NCBI GenBank assembly: GCA_903867855.1
Contig: CAIPTA010000086.1
Location: 1-35,538, forward strand
DNA from: Oligoflexia bacterium
GTDB lineage: Bacteria; Bdellovibrionota; UBA1018; CAIPTA01
Reading direction: 5' to 3'
DNA: 35,538 nt
Shown one piece after another: positions 32,394 through 35,538 of this stretch (its first letter is position 1; each line of letters opens with the position of its first letter). Both the position numbers and the translations under genes were made by a program. The notes under the pieces were generated by a model. It was not told the origin of the DNA and searched no databases. It saw only the letters and a program-made list of their open reading frames with translations.

Positions 32394-33365
32394 ATGAAGA
32401 TAGGGAAATTCGAATTTCAATTGCCTAAGTTCGGCTCGTTCCGCAAGCGCGTGGCGTTCCCTAAAATCCCAGCTTCAGCGATGGGCAAAAAGAAATTTGC
32501 GGTTAATGCGGAAGCCATTCTGCGCAGCCCGATTCTTTACAATACCCTCGCCATCCTTACCTGTTCCTATTTTGTGGCTAGCTTCTTTGCCAAGGCTCTG
32601 CTGCCCTTTTTGCCTGATACGCATACGGCAAAGCCAAGAGCGGTGATCAAAACGGTAGACATGAATCAATACGACAGCATCTATGCGCGAAATCTTTTTA
32701 ACGAAAAAGGCCTCATCCCCGATCTCGATGCCTCGAAATTTGGCGATGGCACTCCCGTGAAAACATCGCTCCCCCTAAATCTAATGGGGGTGATCGTGGT
32801 GGAAGATTCCTTGAAAAGCGTGGCTAGCGTAGAAGATCGCGGCTCCAACCAAGTGATCGCGGTACGCGTGAATGATGCGATCGTGCCGAATACCGTAGTG
32901 CAAAAGATCGAAGAGAATAAATTGATCTTCCTGAATAAATCTACCGGCCGCAGAGAATTCATTGATCTCCCGGTGGACGGCCCAATGCCGAGCATTCGTC
33001 TTACGAAAGATTCGGGCGGCGGCGGAGGAATTAAGGAAACGAGTCCGGGCCGATTCCAAATTGATCGCAAACTAGTAGATAAAACCTTAAGTAATCTCGG
33101 TGTGGCTCTCACCCAGGCGCGCTGCGTTCCGAATTTTGAGGGCGGCAAACCAGCAGGCTATCGCTGCGGAGAAATTGTGCCCGGGTCGATCTATGACCAA
33201 CTCGGCATGAAGAATGATGATGTGATTTGTGGCATCAACGGCCAAAGCATCAATGATCCGGGTAAAGCCTTTGAAATTTTCGGACAATTAAAATCTATGA
33301 ATAACGTAGAGATCTGCATCAATCGCCACGGAGCGATCTCGAATATGAATTATGATATTAATTAG
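32394..33365 (+). CDS. gspC: Type II secretion system inner-membrane protein GspC
   Basis: A 323-residue protein. A basic N-terminus, one transmembrane helix (about 46-70) and a periplasmic part with an HR domain (about 90-190, including LNLMGVIVVEDSLKSVASVEDR and ...VNDAIVPNTVVQKIEENK) lead to a PDZ domain (about 225-320, with YRCGEIVPGSIYDQLGMKNDDVICG). This is the GspC architecture; the HR domain contacts the N0 domain of GspD. Two cysteines in the PDZ region (CVPNF, YRCGE) may form a disulfide. Directly followed by gspD after 9 bp, as in standard T2SS operons. Confidence 0.93.
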   Translation: MKIGKFEFQLPKFGSFRKRVAFPKIPASAMGKKKFAVNAEAILRSPILYNTLAILTCSYFVASFFAKALLPFLPDTHTAKPRAVIKTVDMNQYDSIYARNLFNEKGLIPDLDASKFGDGTPVKTSLPLNLMGVIVVEDSLKSVASVEDRGSNQVIAVRVNDAIVPNTVVQKIEENKLIFLNKSTGRREFIDLPVDGPMPSIRLTKDSGGGGGIKETSPGRFQIDRKLVDKTLSNLGVALTQARCVPNFEGGKPAGYRCGEIVPGSIYDQLGMKNDDVICGINGQSINDPGKAFEIFGQLKSMNNVEICINRHGAISNMNYDIN

Positions 33366-33374
33366 GGGGACTCG

Positions 33375-35470
33375 ATGAAAAACGCGCTCTACTTACTCTG
33401 CCTACTCTCGGCCACTCTGGCTGTTGCAGAAGAAGGCTCTGTGCCGCCGAATCCGTTCGCGAATCTCCCGGCCGCCAACCAAAACTTCAATCCCTTTTCG
33501 GAAGAAGAAGGCGATGGCCCGGCCATGAATGCAGCGAGCGGCAGACCCACCGCTCCACCCGCACCTCGCTTCAATGCAGCGCCAAGAGGCGGTAGCGGCA
33601 CTGCCAGTTTCAATTTGGGTGCTGGCGCTAAGCCAAAGATCGATCCCGCGAAAGGCAAAGAAGTAGTAGAGAATTTTGACTATCCCGATGCGGAGATCAT
33701 CGATGTGGCAAAAGCTGTGTCGAAACTCACGGGTAGAAATTTTATTTATAATGCCCAGGATATCAAAGGTAAAATTTCCATCGTTTCGGAAACTGCTATC
33801 ACTGTATCCGATGCCTGGAATGCCTTCCTCACCGCCCTCAATATGAAGGGCTTCGCGCTAATTCCTTCTGGCAAATACTTGCGCATTGAGCGCGTGGCGA
33901 GCGCCAAAGAAAAACAAACCCCCATCTATAGCGATGAAAAATCTGCTCCAAATAATGATGATTTCATCACTCGTGTCGTGCCCCTTCGCTATATCGATGC
34001 CACTGAATTTGAGCAAACCTTTCGCCTCTGGATGCCTCGTGAAGCGCGGATGCAAGCCTATGGCCAAACCAATACGCTCATCATCACCGATACGGCATCC
34101 CATATCAATCGCATGCTCGAACTCATCGCTCTCCTCGATATTGCCGGCTACCAAGAATCTCTCGTAGTGATGCCAATTAAAAATGCACAAGCAAAAGATA
34201 TTGCCAAACTGATTGAGCAAATTATCAATGATCAAAAAAGTGGGAGCGGCTCTGGCTATGGCGGCCGACCAACTGGTAACTATGCAGGCGGAGCTTACCC
34301 CTATAATCCAGGTGGCACAGGTGGCGCATCGAAAAGTGGCGGCCGCGGCGGATCTACGATCAGTAAAATTATTGCTGACGATCGCACGAACTCTCTCATC
34401 GTAAAAGCGAACGCTGCGGGTATTCTCGAAGTGCGCGTGCTGGTTCGCCGTTTGGATACAAAAATCACCGCAGGCGAAGGTAGCGGTCGCATTCACGTGA
34501 TCCGCTTGCAATTCGCCGATGCAGAAGAACTAGCCAAAACACTTTCTAGCATTACTGGTGGTGCTTCCGGAACAACAGCTAAATCTGGTGCGAGTGGTTC
34601 TTCCTCGCCCTTCCCGAGCTACTTCGGCACACAAAATCAAACCTCTGTGTTTCAAGGTGAGATCAAGGTGAGCGCGGATAAAACCACGCAGTCACTCGTG
34701 GTGACAGCCTCTCCTCAAGATTTCTCTACCTTAAAGAAAGTAGTGGAAACTCTCGATATCCCGCAGGATCAAGTATTCGTGCAGGCGGTAATCATGGAGA
34801 TCGCCCTCAACCGCGGACAAAACTTAGGTACATCCTTTGTGAGCGCGCCAAATGGCGTGGGCTTACCAAGTGCCAGCGGAGCCTTAACTACTCTTCTTTC
34901 GGGAAATCCTCTTCCTGCAGGATTCGTGGCAGGATTCCGCTCTGGAAACTCTACTGGTGGTTTCAGTTCAACCACAGGCACTGGAACGGGTGCCTCAACA
35001 ACCACCTATAACGTACACTCCATTGATGGCTTGATTGAAATGGTGAAAACAAACTCGGAAACCAACGTGATCGCTACGCCGCAAATTGTGGCGCTCGATA
35101 ATAAAGAGGCCTCCATCGAGATTTCTCAACAGATCCAGGTGCCCACCACCACAGTGTCTACCAGTGGAAATACGCAAGGCTTTACTCAAGATACAGCGTC
35201 GCTATTACTCAAGGTTACTCCGCGGATCAATAAGGCCTCCAACTTTGTGAAGCTCGATATCGAACAGAAATTAGAAAACTTCGATAATACCTATACGCCA
35301 ACTGCATTACAGGCCACCACATCTGGAAAAAATATTCGAGCCACTAAAACCTCTGCCGTGGTGGAAAACGAAGATACTATCGTACTCTCTGGCTTGATTC
35401 GCGATGATGAAACAAAATCCGTGCAGAAGATTCCCATTCTCGGGGATATTCCGATCTTGGGCTGGATACA
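33375..35470 (+). CDS. gspD: Type II secretion system secretin GspD (3' truncated by adapter)
   Basis: At least 698 genuine residues, with a signal peptide ending AVA. Layout: Pro/Ala-rich linker (24-95), N0 (about 98-170), N1 (198-258), N2 (262-362), N3 (372-467) and a secretin beta domain (from 470) including SLLLKVTPRINKASNFV and VLSGLIRDDETKSVQKIPILGDIPILGW. N2 carries a Gly-rich insertion (288-327) and N3 a Gly/Ser-rich one (395-425). It would form the outer-membrane pore. ATG 33375 has AGGGGG upstream. Coding sequence stops being genomic at 35470. The downstream frame, with KSTRLNSSH, is translated adapter. The C-terminus, including any pilotin-binding S-domain, is missing. Confidence 0.95.
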
Positions 35471-35538
35471 AGATCGGAAGAGCACACGTCTGAACTCCAG
35501 TCACATCACGTTATCTCGTATGCCGTCTTCTGCTTGAA
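35471..35538 (+). other. Illumina TruSeq adapter sequence (assembly artefact)
   Basis: From 35471 the sequence is AGATCGGAAGAGC and the rest of the 34-base TruSeq read-1 adapter (to 35504), then an 8-base index ATCACGTT (35505-35512), the 24-base flow-cell end (35513-35536) and AA. Its translation gives the well-known contaminant peptide KSTRLNSSH, and the reverse strand gives MTGVQTCALPI. None of it is genomic. Confidence 0.99.

Noticed and set aside
33858-34511. A 217-codon frame antisense to gspD
   Set aside because: It lies wholly opposite a well-supported secretin gene and its product has no recognisable motif. It looks like a codon-bias shadow.
1-35470. tRNA, rRNA, CRISPR array, insertion sequence or prophage
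   Set aside because: Reading both strands by eye found no cloverleaf with CCA end, no regularly spaced repeats, no transposase or integrase and no phage genes. A covariance-model search could still find a small RNA that I cannot see.
35471-35537. Continuation of gspD to the contig end (about 20 extra residues)
   Set aside because: It is translated Illumina adapter, recognisable by KSTRLNSSH.

Overview
The window looks like one assembled contig from a Gram-negative, double-membrane bacterium. Supporting genes are apolipoprotein N-acyltransferase, type II secretion genes gspC and gspD, probable lipoproteins and many proteins with Sec signal peptides. The density of secreted peptidases and hypothetical proteins, an HD-GYP protein, a MurQ-like protein and PPK2 would fit a Bdellovibrionota/Oligoflexia-type (possibly predatory) organism. 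That placement is inference from gene content; no rRNA or other taxonomic marker is present. The last 68 bases are Illumina TruSeq adapter, not genome.

Layout. 1-4168: the 3' tail of an unidentified gene, then a minus-strand run made of a SAM methyltransferase, a secreted caspase-like protein, a small secreted protein preceded by an unusual hairpin/leader ORF, and a secreted protein of unknown role. 4211-4640: a near-consensus promoter and a small secreted protein. 4647-7156 (minus): a two-gene unit resembling a bacterial vitellogenin-type lipid-transfer protein and a beta-rich partner, with an apparently leaderless promoter. 7301-10604 (minus): a secreted protein, PPK2, an orphan PAS histidine kinase and a YkgJ-type cysteine-cluster protein. 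10674-12310 (plus): short Hsp70 and YciH/SUI1. 12315-13133 (minus): fatty acid desaturase. 13271-16197 (plus): a GlcD/D-lactate dehydrogenase-type flavoprotein coupled to a two-SIS MurQ/GCKR-like protein. 16194-20988 (minus): pepN and two probable lipoproteins. 21058-24563: a low-molecular-weight tyrosine phosphatase, pepE, a HELTH metallopeptidase-like protein and a secreted subtilase. 24567-28176: a membrane-anchored zinc-ribbon protein, lnt, an RDD protein and a zinc-finger protein with an internal duplication. 28316-29701: a small protein coupled to a coiled-coil/Hsp20 protein, and a hypothetical protein. 29971-35470 (plus): HD-GYP, a secreted protein, a FlgT-C-like protein, gspC and gspD (truncated by the adapter).

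Themes. Several neighbours make functional sense together. MurNAc-6-phosphate cleavage yields D-lactate, which the coupled flavoprotein could oxidise. Aminopeptidase N, peptidase E, subtilase and a HELTH protein cluster around 18-24.5 kb. The genome is very compact: many same-strand pairs overlap by ATGA or GTGA, all eight convergent gene pairs end within 8 bp of each other or overlap, and one divergent pair shares a CATG at the start codons. No tRNA, rRNA, insertion sequence or CRISPR array was recognised, and no gene-free stretch exceeds 300 bases.
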